From Siphonodentalium dalli (Eukaryota; Mollusca; Scaphopoda; Gadilida; Siphonodentaliidae): a DNA stretch of 64,000 nt. The stretch is taken from the NCBI GenBank assembly GCA_032622095.1, contig CP136065.1:109101195-109165194 (forward strand), given 5' to 3'. This document shows positions 31,796 to 42,736 of this stretch, in pieces; within the stretch, counting starts at the first letter, position 1; each line of letters starts with the position of its first letter. A program made the position numbers and the translations under genes. A model generated the notes under the pieces. The model ran no database searches. It saw only the letters and a program-made list of their open reading frames with translations, and had not been told where the DNA came from.

Positions 31796-31797
31796 TA

Positions 31798-33072
31798 TCT
31801 ATTATATATTTTGAAAGATCTGTGTGTGTATCTGTCTGTGCGTGTGTGTGTAATCGATGGACTCGAAAATGGCCCAGCCGATTTCGATGAAACTTGGTAC
31901 GTGGGGGTATTTTCGGCCGGGGGGTTAACATAGGCCTATTGATTTTCAGATCCGAGGTCAACTTTTCACGTGCCGAGGTCAAATCTGTTTTTACGCCGTT
32001 TTGCGCTAATATATTTCAGTTCGGTGCTCACAAATCGATTCGATATAGCGCGAATAATAAATTGCCAGTCATATAATTTGCACGGTTAGAATCTGTGGCG
32101 CTTCATCTTTCCAATGATGTATCACACGCCTGTGTACGTTTAAAGTTTCTACCTTAATAATGGCTTAATTATCGGGAAGAATGCAGGACCATGCTTCGCT
32201 CATCGAAAATCATTGCGTAAATATATTACGCCATCAACATATCGTGACGTGATCGCGTTAACTCTTAACCGGTCGAGGTATCCGCAAATGACATTGGGCT
32301 ATATATCTCGGAAATTTGGTATGTGAATGTATCTTGCCCCGGATACGAATTTTATCGGGTCGCCGAGCCCGTGCGACGCCAGCTTCGCGCATGCGCAGAC
32401 CAGATCTCGGAAACGGGTGGAGCAATCGACTTGAAATTTGGTTTTTGAATAGCCCGGACGAAGTCGGGTCACTCTGTGTGTCTGTCTGTGTGTCTGTCTG
32501 TGTGTCTGTGTGTTCGCGATGGACTCGAAAACGGCCGAACCGATTTCGATGAAACTTGGTATGTGGTGGTATTTTCGGCCGAGAACTGGCATAGGCCTAT
32601 TAATTTGTCCGTGAGACGTGACCTTGACCTTAAAATCGGGTAATTTCAAGGTCAAACGCCCGAATATCACGGGATTTCGATGAAACTTGGTATGTGGGGG
32701 TACTTTCTTATGGCGAGTCTCTTAAGCATATTCATTTGCCCGTGCGACGTGACCTTGACCTTGAAATCGGGTAACTTCAAGGTCAAATCGCCAATTTTGA
32801 TGGGATTTCGACGAAATTTAATACGTGGGGTTACTTTTGTCCACTGATTGTTTTAGACGGGTACAATCGTGACCCCGACCAGACCTTGACCTTCAAAATT
32901 ATCAATTCAAGGTCAAATCGGGTAAAACCGGATGGATTTCGACGGGCACGTTTGTCGGGTACTTTTGTCCGGGCAGTGTTTTTGAACTGGTCAAATCGTG
33001 ACCCCACTTGACCTTGGCCTTCAAAATAGACAATTCAAGGTCAAAGCCCGGACGAAGTCGGTCACCTTCTAG
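31798..33072 (+). mobile_element. Non-autonomous Helitron, recombined double unit
   Basis: Starts with TCTATTATATATTTTG preceded by A and ends with a GCCCGGACGAAGTCGG hairpin and CTAG at 33069-33072. A second hairpin end at about 32452-32470 runs straight into a GTCTGTCTGTGTG start-type sequence without CTAG, so this is two units fused by recombination. The interior has repeated GATTTCGATGAAACTTGGTA and TGACCTTGACCTT blocks. Confidence 0.82.
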
Positions 33073-33780
33073 TCTATTATATATTTTGGAAGATCTGTCT
33101 GTCTGTGTGTGTGTTCGCGATGAACTCGAAAACGGGCGATCCGATTTCGATGAAACTTGGTATGTGGGGGTATTTTCGGCCAGGAAGTGGCATAGGCCTA
33201 TTAATTTGACCGTGCGACGTGACCTTGACCTTGAAATCGGGTAATTTTAAGGTCAAACGCCTGAATATCACGGATTTCGATGAAACTTGGTATGTGGGGT
33301 TACCTTCGGTCCGGGAGTGGCATAAACCTATTAATTGCCCCGTGCGGCGTGACCTTGAAATCGGGTCATTTCAAGGTCAAACGCCTGAACATCACGGGAT
33401 TTCGATGAAACTTCGTATGGTGAGTCTCATAAGCATATGCATTTGCCCGCGCGACGTGACATTGACCTTGAAATCTGGTCAATTCAAGGTCAAATCGCCA
33501 ATTTTGATGGGATTTCGACGAAATTTGATACGTGGGGTTACTTTTGTCCACTGAGTGTTTTGGGCGGGTCGGGTCGTGACCCCGACCTGACCTTGACCTT
33601 CAAAATGATCCATTCGCGGTCAAATCGGGTAAAACCGGAATGGATTTCGACGGGTACTTTTGTCGGGTACTTTTGTCCGGGCAGTGTTTTGGACTGGTCA
33701 AATCGTGACCCCACTTGACCTTGACCTTAAAAATGGACAATTCAAGGTCAAAGCCCGGACGAAGTCGGGTCACCTTCTAG
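33073..33780 (+). mobile_element. Non-autonomous Helitron, intact unit
   Basis: Begins TCTATTATATATTTTGGAAG directly after the CTAG of the preceding unit and ends in hairpin plus CTAG at 33777-33780, followed by T. About 708 bp, no Rep/helicase. Contains at least five AGGTCA pairs in both orientations. Confidence 0.88.
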
Positions 33781-33829
33781 TATATATATATTTAAATTGA
33801 GCAAGGAATTCAATCTAAATCTTTTTTTT

Positions 33830-34125
33830 CTTTTTTTTAAGAGTGAATATATTTTTTTCGGAAAAGGACCATAACTCAGTTTAAAATAATCGGTTCACAC
33901 CCATATTCGAACTCGATCTGTATTTTGGGCTGAGAAACGCACATACCAAATTTCGTTGCGATCAGATAGAAAATGTTTCAGTTATCGCATTATGCGTAAA
34001 GTGTCTACGGACAGACAGACGGACGGACGGACAGCCAGCCATACAGACAGACGGACGGACGAACGACAAGTGGTCAATCCGGACGTTGACACTATGGTTA
34101 CCATACTATGGTATGGGTAAACATA
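33830..34125 (+). repeat. Dispersed repeat ending in GGAC tract
   Basis: Body with GGACCATAACTCAGTTTAAA and TTCGAACTCGATCTGTATTT, then GTGTCTACGGACAGACAGAC and further GGAC units, then the module also found at 1-50. A related body is at 61680-61830. Confidence 0.7.
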
Positions 34126-34364
34126 TAAATGAAATGTACTGAGACGGCCGAAGTTCCAAAAAAACAGTGGGGGTCACAATTGTTTGGGCAGGGTTGGGGT
34201 ATAGCCTAGTTTTTCTCCTCATGGGTTGATATTATAATCAATGTGGGTACCGCATTGGTAATTCGGTCCATATTCATTACGTTTACAATAAACAGTACAT
34301 TATACATTAACCCCATCTAGCGACGTATGTCAATTTTCAAAACGAACGATATTAAATAAAATGA

Positions 34365-34720
34365 CATCGGTGTCTACTAATTTTAGACTTGACAGACGTC
34401 AATTGATTTAGAAAAGCTGTACATTAATTTTAAACTGACTTCTGTTGAGTTGGAATTGACTTCTTGGCGGCATGTAATTCATCCTTAGTTAATGTACATT
34501 TGGCGTCTATTAATTTAAAAGGGACTGCTGTTGAGCTGGAATTGACTTCTTGTCTGTAATTCAGTCATTATTAATACATTTTGACGTCTATTAATTTTAA
34601 AAGGACTTCTGGAATTGACATCTTGACTTTAATTCGGCATTAATTAATTTTCATTTAACTTCTGTGGGGTTAGAATTCACTTATCGATTATTTAATAGTT
34701 AATGCCTATTGATTTTTATT
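34365..34720 (+). repeat. Tandem repeat, about 100-bp unit
   Basis: Three to four diverged copies including CGTCTATTAATTTTAAAAGG and GGAATTGACTTCTTG. Single related segments occur near 29245 and, inverted, near 30020. Confidence 0.65.
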
Positions 34721-34724
34721 TTAT

Positions 34725-37450
34725 ATATTTTTTAACAAATGGCCACCCCTATCCGTTCCAAAATCATTGATATATTTGAACAAAGGAGATGGGCTCTAGC
34801 CAATCGCAACTTCTCGGATTATCGTTCTTGCGTATTATTTGCTACGGAAATCACAGAGGTTTGCCGATTGGGGCTCTAGCCAATTGGAAAGTTTGTGATA
34901 TCAGATGGAATAGTCCAACTCAAGTCAACAGGGTGTGGGGGTATAACATGAAAGGGTGTTATTAGTTTAATTGAAGCGAAAACTGCAGATGTGACTGGCG
35001 GATTCAAAATTAACATAGATGTTTTACCACAATTTTCATTTGATGTTAACATGTCATCACCACATCTCTAGGGTTCGCCGTGGCTATCTAATAATATAAT
35101 ATACTTACGTGTCTGACAAGTATTATTGTTAGAACATTGAGCAGCAACAGGATAAAATACCCCAAGTATTGGAATATATTAAGAAATTCCTGAAATGAGA
35201 GAGAAATGTCCTCTTTTTTTTCAAGTTTCCAAAACATTATATTTTATTATATTAAGTGTCCCAAGTCGGTTATTGGGAAAACCTCACCACTTATTAGGAA
35301 ATGGGATTTTAAATATGTATTTTTTTGCAAATTGTTTGCTTATTTGACAGCCCGGCCCATCCTAGAATAGGATCAAACTAACATAAATATAAAATATCAT
35401 TACATGAAACTAGCCAGAGGAATTCAAAGTCCTACTTCGAAACTCGTATCGAACCATATTTTCCACATGGTTATTCCAACATCGTTAGCTCTAATTAATA
35501 ATTAACAACTTACCCATATTTTATCAACCCATATGGCAATGCACACCATGTACCAAACCGATTCACCATTTATCAGCTTCCAGAGCCACATAACGAAGAA
35601 GGTGGTGCTTCGGTGGAATTCTTCATTTTGCAATGCCTGGATAAAAGACAAATGTTAGCGACATATCTATACATGCATTGTAGTGTTTATGGGGGGGGGG
35701 GGGTCGTGCATGGTGGCACTTTTGACAAGATGCATGGCACATTATACCATCAAAAGCTTCCAGCACTGGCGAAGCTGGTTCCCAATATGCGCGGGTTTGC
35801 ATGTACTGAGTGAGCTCAGTACTGAGCGAGCTACCTGGTTCGTGTATCTGGGCAAGTTTGTCAGTTGCTTTCCGGGGGTGTTCGTTCTTCGTACACCTAT
35901 AAAAACACCGACAACGTCGTGATATGGTCTAGCAGCTGAAACTATGATAAACTCCAATAAACCAAACCACCATGCAGGACAGTGTGCATGTCAGTTCAAG
36001 TCGCGTCAATACAATTTCCAGATATTTGCTTTACTAAAACTAAATGTTGGTGAAAAAATGTTGTCAGTAACTGTGACTGATTAGGAACTTGAACGCCATA
36101 ACAGGTAACGCGAGCAAAAAATCATCGATTTCATATGATTTTATAAAAATCATATGATTTTATAAAAATCATAACCTCATGCCTTCTCAATGACCGATCA
36201 GAGATCATCAGAACGGTTTTTGGTGTCACGCGAATGAAATTAAAACATTAAAGACCATTTGCCAGTGCATTCTTTAATATATGCGAGTCTCCCTTAGTCA
36301 CATAAGGGTTAATATGTCTCTGATTATTATTCCAAAATAATGATTAACATAATCGTTATTTTGCCTTTCTTTTTGTGGCAATATAAGACTAGATTCGGTT
36401 TTATACGTACATGTAAACCTGTACTATGATATTGATATAGAGATGAGCCTGACGGGATAACTCACCTGATTTGGTGGCTCCGTCGAAACTACACAATGTA
36501 CCCCCCACTCACCCCGTGTAGAACAAAGTAGGAATATAAATAAAAATGAACATTTCATGTCGATAAATATTATTCGATTTTTGGCGCAAATCGTTCACCA
36601 CTCATTTGGGTTATTCCGCTTTCGTTAAAATATGAACGGAGTGACCGTGTATGCACGTGTATATGCATATCGATTTGTCGTGGTTACACGTCACGTCCGA
36701 CATATAGTTTCATTTGGATACATGTATCCAGATATACGGGCAAATGTGTTACGTGAAACAAAGTTCGTGTGAATGCTTCGGGGTTTACACACTGTTTAAT
36801 TACACTGCCGGTCAAAATACAATGATGCCAATCGATCTGCAAGTCATTCATTATAATCATATGTATACCAGTACATTTTAATAGAACATTAATCATATGA
36901 ACAACTTTTCAAAACAACCAAAACAACTGTAACATATTATTCAAATTACAACACAGTATCCCAATAACAATACGCAGCGAGCGGGTGTACACGATCGCCT
37001 TGAAGTGACGTAAGCGTTTCGTTCATCAGCCAATAACTGAAGTGTCGATTTCAGTTGTTGGTTTGTGAACATCGAAAACGTTCATGTTAACCGTATGGCG
37101 AAATGTACTGATTCCTACGGGAGCTAATTGTGTGAACGTAGAGGGTGTGTGATTATACAAAAATAAACGACATGTCAAATTCGATTGAAATTCGAATGGT
37201 TTTATTGGTGAATGTGTTTGACGAAGAAGGCCTGTATTCTTTATATGTTTTGCAGCCGAATATATACATGCTATTTATTGTCTTTCGGGTATACAGAACC
37301 TGCTGTATGATATGTTCGGGATGCAAGAAAAAACCAGAACAATTTCTATCTTCTATATACATTTACTTTATGCGACGATCGCCTCGCACAAATTGCATAA
37401 CACAACTTGTCCAAAACATTATTGCGGGTTAAATGCTAAAGCTTGGTGTG
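34725..37450. other. Gene-free stretch
   Basis: No supported gene. Small items: a G run at 35691-35702, a 22-bp duplicated ATATGATTTTATAAAAATC at 36137-36172, half of the hairpin repeat of 20155 at 36262-36300, and a TGACGTAA motif at 37005 that could be a CREB/ATF site. Confidence 0.4.
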
Positions 37451-37451
37451 C

Positions 37452-37900
37452 TCTAGATAATGCCATGAATCTCTACCATATGACTAATGCCCGTAGAGAT
37501 AGTATTCCACCAGTACAAAAATCTTGGTACTTTTTGAAGTTTTGACAGGGAACATTATAAAGTCGAAAAAAATAACACGGGGAATATATTTCCTAATGGT
37601 TATCTGTTCCTTAATAGTGTACTTCACTATATGTGAAGGTCCCAACTCGAAATTGCATGCTTTTCTGTGACTTTTGAGAGCCGAAATCGCAATAAAAATT
37701 CAATTAATTACCCAGGAAAAATTCCATAATTGTAAGAAACGCAGAGCATTATTTCGAAACAGATAATAACAAAGAAATATATTCCCTGTGTTATTTTTTT
37801 CGATTTTATAAGGTTCCCTGTCAAAATTCCAAGGTTTTGTACTGGTGGAATATGATCTCTACGGGCGTTAGCCATAGTAGAGATTCATGGCATGATCTAG
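37452..37900. mobile_element. Inverted-repeat MITE, copy 1
   Basis: Ends CTAGAT...ATCTAG with arms of about 150 bases (CATGAATCTCTAC, then CCGTAGAGAT, ATTCCACCAGTACAAAA and GAATATATTTCCT) and a central body with CAATTAATTACCCAGGA. A second copy at 48225-49190 is split by another insertion; a body fragment is at 47145-47215. Confidence 0.85.
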
Positions 37901-38139
37901 GTGTGCTCAAACCCATACCCGTTCCATATTTCCCACATAGTTATTTTATAAACTGCATAAAGGTTCCACCGCGCGTCTGAAACTTGCCGTAAAGTCAATA
38001 TAAATCCTCTCTTGACATCAAAACAAACTAAATACCATGACGTACATCACCCGGTATATGTGTGTGTGTGTTTCCCCGTGCTTGGCGTTAGCCGTACATT
38101 TTGACGGGAACTTATAGTTCGCAACCTATCTGTTGGAAA

Positions 38140-38440
38140 CACACGTTATACAAGTTAACAGCGACATTTTTTTCCGATCACGTGATCGGCCGGACACGCA
38201 CTTGAACGCGCTCCAATATTTTCTAGAAATACTGGTTTCGGAACACGTTTCTAATTTCAAGAACATGTCTGCGTTTGCGGCGCCATTTCGGAATGCGTTG
38301 TAACCAACAACGTAGCATTTGAGGCTGTTGCAGTCACGGTATGAACTTTTGAAGTTGGAATCCGCTACTCGATCGACAGCCGCCAACGAGATCTCGCGAG
38401 CTTCTTCGAGTCAGGAAAAGAATGCGGAAGTAAACTTTGA
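38140..38440. promoter_or_regulatory. Promoter-like CpG-richer patch
   Basis: Contains GATCACGTGATC (E-box palindrome, about 38178), TCTCGCGAG (about 38392) and GCGGAAGT (ETS-type, about 38425), a combination often seen in housekeeping promoters. The adjoining minus frame (38386 down to 38126, without an ATG at its start) could be part of a first exon. Function is inferred only from motifs. Confidence 0.3.
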
Positions 38441-38476
38441 TTTTTGAAAATAAACATTATGTTTTCATCTGAAATG

Positions 38477-38550
38477 CTGTTAACTCAGTACATCATGAGT
38501 TTTGAAGACCATGTTAACTCAGCACATCATGAGCTTTGAAGACCATATTT
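38477..38550 (+). repeat. LINE-C 5' tandem duplication
   Basis: Two copies, about 38 bases apart, of GTTAACTCAG plus ACATCATGAG plus TTTGAAGACCAT, just upstream of the LINE-C reading frame. They may be 5' untranslated monomers. Confidence 0.55.
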
Positions 38551-38598
38551 AAAGTCGTCTGTTGAACTTACTTTAAGCCATCAAAATTAATATTCACG

Positions 38599-39462
38599 AT
38601 GAGCTTTTGCAGCAAACTTTTCTTACTAGCAGCTGCGTTGAGATGGTTGGACAATATAATCGTCCTGGAACCAGTCAGTGTCAGCTGTACAGATTTCTCC
38701 ACCCTTCTACTTTCCTGTGGGGATATACATTCATGCCCGGGGCCCAGATTTCTCTGCTGCAGATGTAACAAATCAGTTCGTGGAGAAGATAAAGCCATTT
38801 CCTGTTAGGATTGTGATAAGTGGACCCATCTTGATTGTTCTGACATGTCACCAACGAAGTATGACTCTCTTGCTGAAAATGATCTTGAATTTACATTTAT
38901 ATGTAATAAATGTAGCTTGAAAGCTTTACCAGGGTATGGCTGGAAAAAATCCGACTTTGAATCTGACAAGCAGTCTATCGATCCTTATATTGGCCAATCA
39001 ATAAAAACAAATGCTAATGTTTCCGATAATGTTGATCACACCAACTATAATCCGACTTCTACAAAACCTAAAAGTAAAGGTTCGAATTTTTTTTATCTTA
39101 ATTGTAGGAGCCTTCCACCAAAAATAGACGAAATTCAAATTATCATCAATGAGTATAAACCATCAATTATGGCTTTTACTGAAACGTGGTTGGATAATAC
39201 AATAGATAACTCTGAGATCTCAGTTCCTAACTATTCCATTTTGAGAAACGACAGGAGTAGAAATGGTGTTTGCTTGTATATTCATCAATCACTCTCGTTT
39301 AATCCCAGACCTGATCTTGACCACTCAGATTTTGAATTTTGCTGGATCGATATACTGCTTCCCAAATCAAAGCCGATTTAGTTGGTGTAGGTTATCGCCC
39401 GCCTGATCAATCTGACTTCTTTTCGAAGAGAGAAACTTTTTTTTTGTGAAAATAATTTTGTT
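38599..39462 (+). pseudogene. LINE-C leader, PHD-like finger and endonuclease N-terminus
   Basis: LLLSCGDIHSCPGP is a degenerate form of the GDIxxNPGP leader seen in such LINEs. It is followed by FLCCRCNKSVRGEDKAISC, an in-frame TAG at 38806, and DCDKWTHLDCSDMS...FICNKCSL, together a PHD-type zinc finger interrupted by one stop. The endonuclease starts with NFFYLNCRSLPPKIDEI and has FTETWLD and GVCLYIHQS. The frame shifts at about 39380 (into VGVGYRPPDQ) and returns near 39462. Confidence 0.85.
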
Positions 39463-40412
39463 TTGGACGAAACCGTGATCCTGGGTGATTTTAATGCAGA
39501 TGTTTCATCAAAGAAGAAAAATTCCCTGAACAACAGCATGAAATCTTTTAAAGAATTTTTTGGCCTATCTCAAATTATCAATGACCCCACGAGAATAACA
39601 GCGAACTCAGCTACAATCATTGATCTAATTTTTGTGTCAGATCCATTAAGACACCGTAATAGTGGAGTTTTAGATATAGGTATCAGTGATCATTGCATGA
39701 CCTACACCATCAGAGGCACTAAGCATATTCCCATGGGTGGCCAAAATCTATTAAAATTCAGGTCCTTCCGGAATTATTCCACGGAAAAATTCTGTGAGGT
39801 CCTGAATGAAATGGATTGGCTCAAAGTCATCAGTAGTGATGATGTTGAAGAGGCATGGAATATTTTTAAAACTATGTTCATTCAAGCCATTAATGAAGTG
39901 GCGCCCTATCGCTCAGTAAGAGCGACGGTACGTACAGAACCGTGGATTGGTGGTGAGGTCTTGGCATTAATTAGGGACAGGAATGATCTATTGAGAAAAT
40001 TCAGACATTCTAAAGATCCGAATATCTTCTCTGATTACAAAGTCATTCGTAATAAAGTTACTCATATGATTAAAAATGCCAAATCGAATTACTTTAAGAA
40101 ACAGCTAGAACAGAATAAGGGTAATTCGAAAGCCCTGTGGAAGACCCTGAAGAGACTTGGGACACCATCAAAGAAAGCAAACTGCTCCTCATCGAACATC
40201 TGCTTAAAACAGGTGATTCACTTATGTTTGATAAAGAGGCAGTAGCTAATCAGTTTAACAACTTCTTCTGTAATGTGGCTGCTGATTTAGTACAGAAACT
40301 ACCCACGCCAACGGGTAAATATGACAAAAGCTTTGTGAATAAGTACTACGCCTCAAAAACTGTCACCCTAAATTCATTCAAGCTTGAAAAAGTCTCTGAA
40401 ACAGAGGTCTGA
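39463..40412 (+). pseudogene. LINE-C endonuclease C-terminus and linker
   Basis: VILGDFNADVSS and GISDHCMTYTI supply the GDFN and SDH motifs of the APE-type nuclease. The linker to the RT follows (EPWIGGEVLALIRDRNDLLRK). A shift near 40170 moves the frame and a second near 40400 moves it back. Confidence 0.87.
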
Positions 40413-41892
40413 ATGTCTGCTGGATTTCACCCCATCCAAGGCGACTGGGTTAGATACAATTCCAGCCCGGTTTCTGCGGGACGGTGCATCTGTCATATTG
40501 TCTCCCTTGACTCACATTATCAATCTGACTTTCTATCAAGGACATATTCCATCAGATTTGAAATCAGCTAGGGTGGTGCCTATCTATAAGTAAAATGAAA
40601 AAACCAATCCTAGTAACTACCGGCCTGTCTCCATCCTTAGTGTGGTCTCTAAAATTTTGGAAAATGTGGTTTTTTGAAATACTCTGTATTCGCCACTTAA
40701 TTGTGACATTGAGTGAAATAAAACAATCAATCAAGGGAAGTATACTGGAATGGTATTGATAGACCTACAAAAAGCCTTTGATACGGTAGACCACCATATA
40801 CTTTTAGACAAATTACACGGCATGGGCTTTGATAGTAATGCTCTTAATTGGTTCAAAGCTTATCTCATTAATCGGACACAAATTACTGACATTAATGGCT
40901 CTTTCTCAGACACAAATTTGAGTACTTGCGGCGTTCCCCAGGGCTAAATTCTTGGGGCGTTATTATTTTTACTCTATGTCAATGATGCACCGGCCGCAGT
41001 AAAGTGTAGGCTGCTATTGTATGCAGATGACTCTGCATTGCTTGTATCTGGGAAATGTGTTTAGATGATAGAGCAGTCTTTGAGTGCACAGCTTTCCTCT
41101 CTTAGTGAATGGCTTATAGACAATAGGCTTTCCCTACATTTAGGTAAGACCGAATCTATTCTGTTTGGGTCCCAACCAATAATTCGATCCTGCAATCAGC
41201 TTAACATCAATTGTAATCAGACTAGAATCAGCCCCTCTAACACCGTTACTTATCTGGGAGTTGTTTTGGACCAACGTCTAAGTGGAGAAGCCTCAGCTCA
41301 AATAGTCTTATCTAAATCATGCTCAAGACTTAAGTTCCTCTATAGAAAAGCTGAATTTTTAACAAGCTTCACAAAAAGATTACTAGTTCTTGCTTTGATT
41401 CAGTGCTACTTTGATTATGCTTGTTGCTCATGGTATAGTGCACTAACTACAACAACCAAAGGGAAATTGCAGAAATCTCAGAATAGATTGATTAGATTTT
41501 GTCTTGGGCTGCATAACCGAGCAACTGTGGGGTACAAGGAACATCTAAAAATGAATATGTTAACTGTTGAACAGCGGGTTAACCAAAGAAAGCTGCTGCT
41601 AATGAAGAAGATTGTGGACTCAAAGGCTCAAAAATATCTCTCTGAACACTTTACCAGAGTTAGCTCTTACTGTAGCTATGAATTAAGATCAGGGCAACAA
41701 CAAATCACAATCCCTCATGTAGGTCCTTTTGGCTCGGACAGTTTCTGTTATACAGGAATAGTACTCTGGAATGATTTTTCTAATCAAATTGATCCCAAAG
41801 GTAACAACACAGTATGGACCAAGGCTATTCAATCAGAGTATTTTAATAGAGATAAAAAATCTGAAAGTTCTATCTATAAGTACTATTAACAA
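40384..41892 (+). pseudogene. LINE-C reverse transcriptase
   Basis: SKATGLDTIPARFLRDG begins the RT. After NYRPVSILSVVSKILENVV about 60 codons of the fingers are missing. Motif A is MVLIDLQKAFDTVDHHILL from 40750. The next motif reads GVPQG-stop-ILGALLFLLYVND because of TAA 40945-40947, and the catalytic YADD is at 41020-41031. A TAG lies just before 41065; the thumb then stays open to the natural end SIYKYY with a YTGIVLWND segment. Inactive as it stands. Confidence 0.9.
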
Positions 41893-42736
41893 AGTAGGCG
41901 ATTGTGTAGTTTCATGATGCACTTAGGAGAGTTTGCTTTGTATATAACTTTTATTTAATGTCTAGGGTGAGGGTAGCCTTTGACTGTGGTGTCGTAGTAC
42001 GTGATCGAACGGTGTCATCCAGGTCGAAGGGAATAACATCACCTTACTGTCCATGGTACACTACGATAAGTTGGCGCTAGCCTTATCATCACCACATAGC
42101 CACTGAACCTACACAGTAGTCAAAGACACCATCTCACCTATTTTAATCGATATATCTCTTTAGTGTTTTTTAACTCTAGTGGAATATTTGTGCCGTTCAG
42201 CTCACTGTCACCTATCGTGACTTTAATTTCAACTGACCGTTTACATCTTATTGGTTAACTGTAACATAATATATTTTAAAACCAGTAGTTTGTGATGGTA
42301 GGAAGCGTACGGGTGTGTTCCGGTCTCTCGTGTGGCCTGAATCCATTGGGGACCATAATGGAAATAAATGGTCTTAGGACTGTTTTCTTATGCTATCCCC
42401 GATGGTTTTTGGTCAACTGTTAGTGCCGGACAACTCCTTTACAGGCTCATACCCTATATACACGACATACTCATGCTGGGCATTGGTCAGCTACGGTGTT
42501 GGTGATGTACCACATGGTACAACACACCCTTCCGTCGATGACCAATGTCCAGCAATAACTCAAATAATTTGATATTCTAATTTCTATATCTTTACAATCT
42601 GTGTTAATCTGTCACTTGTCACATGTATATAACATATATACCATGTATTCCTGTTTCTGTATCTATACATGTAGGTTGTCCTACACATATGTGTGTCTTA
42701 AAGACCATTAAACCGTATCTTATCTTATCTTATCAA
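41893..42736 (+). repeat. LINE-C 3' untranslated region and tail
   Basis: Contains self-complementary pairs: TGCTGGGCATTGGTCA (about 42473) with TGACCAATGTCCAGCA (about 42538), around an inner GTACCACATGGTAC. Ends TAAAGACCATTAAACC and TTATC repeats. The structured part may be the RT recognition region (inference). Confidence 0.7.

Larger units (their letters stand above)
38477..42736 (+). mobile_element. LINE-C, decayed non-LTR retrotransposon
   Basis: Plus-strand LINE: GDIH-type leader and PHD-like finger, APE endonuclease, RT, a 3' region of about 850 bases and a (TTATC)n tail at 42716-42734. Most coding segments remain in one phase, with nonsense changes, small shifts and a deletion of the RT fingers. 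No convincing TSD was found. Jockey/CR1 superfamily by architecture. Confidence 0.87.

Noticed and set aside
35683-35922. Pair of overlapping frames near a G run
   Set aside because: Opposite-strand overlap, glycine run from homopolymer, no family resemblance.
38126-38386. 86-codon frame as a complete small gene
   Set aside because: It begins with TTG rather than ATG and the frame is open further upstream without a start; kept only as a possible exon.
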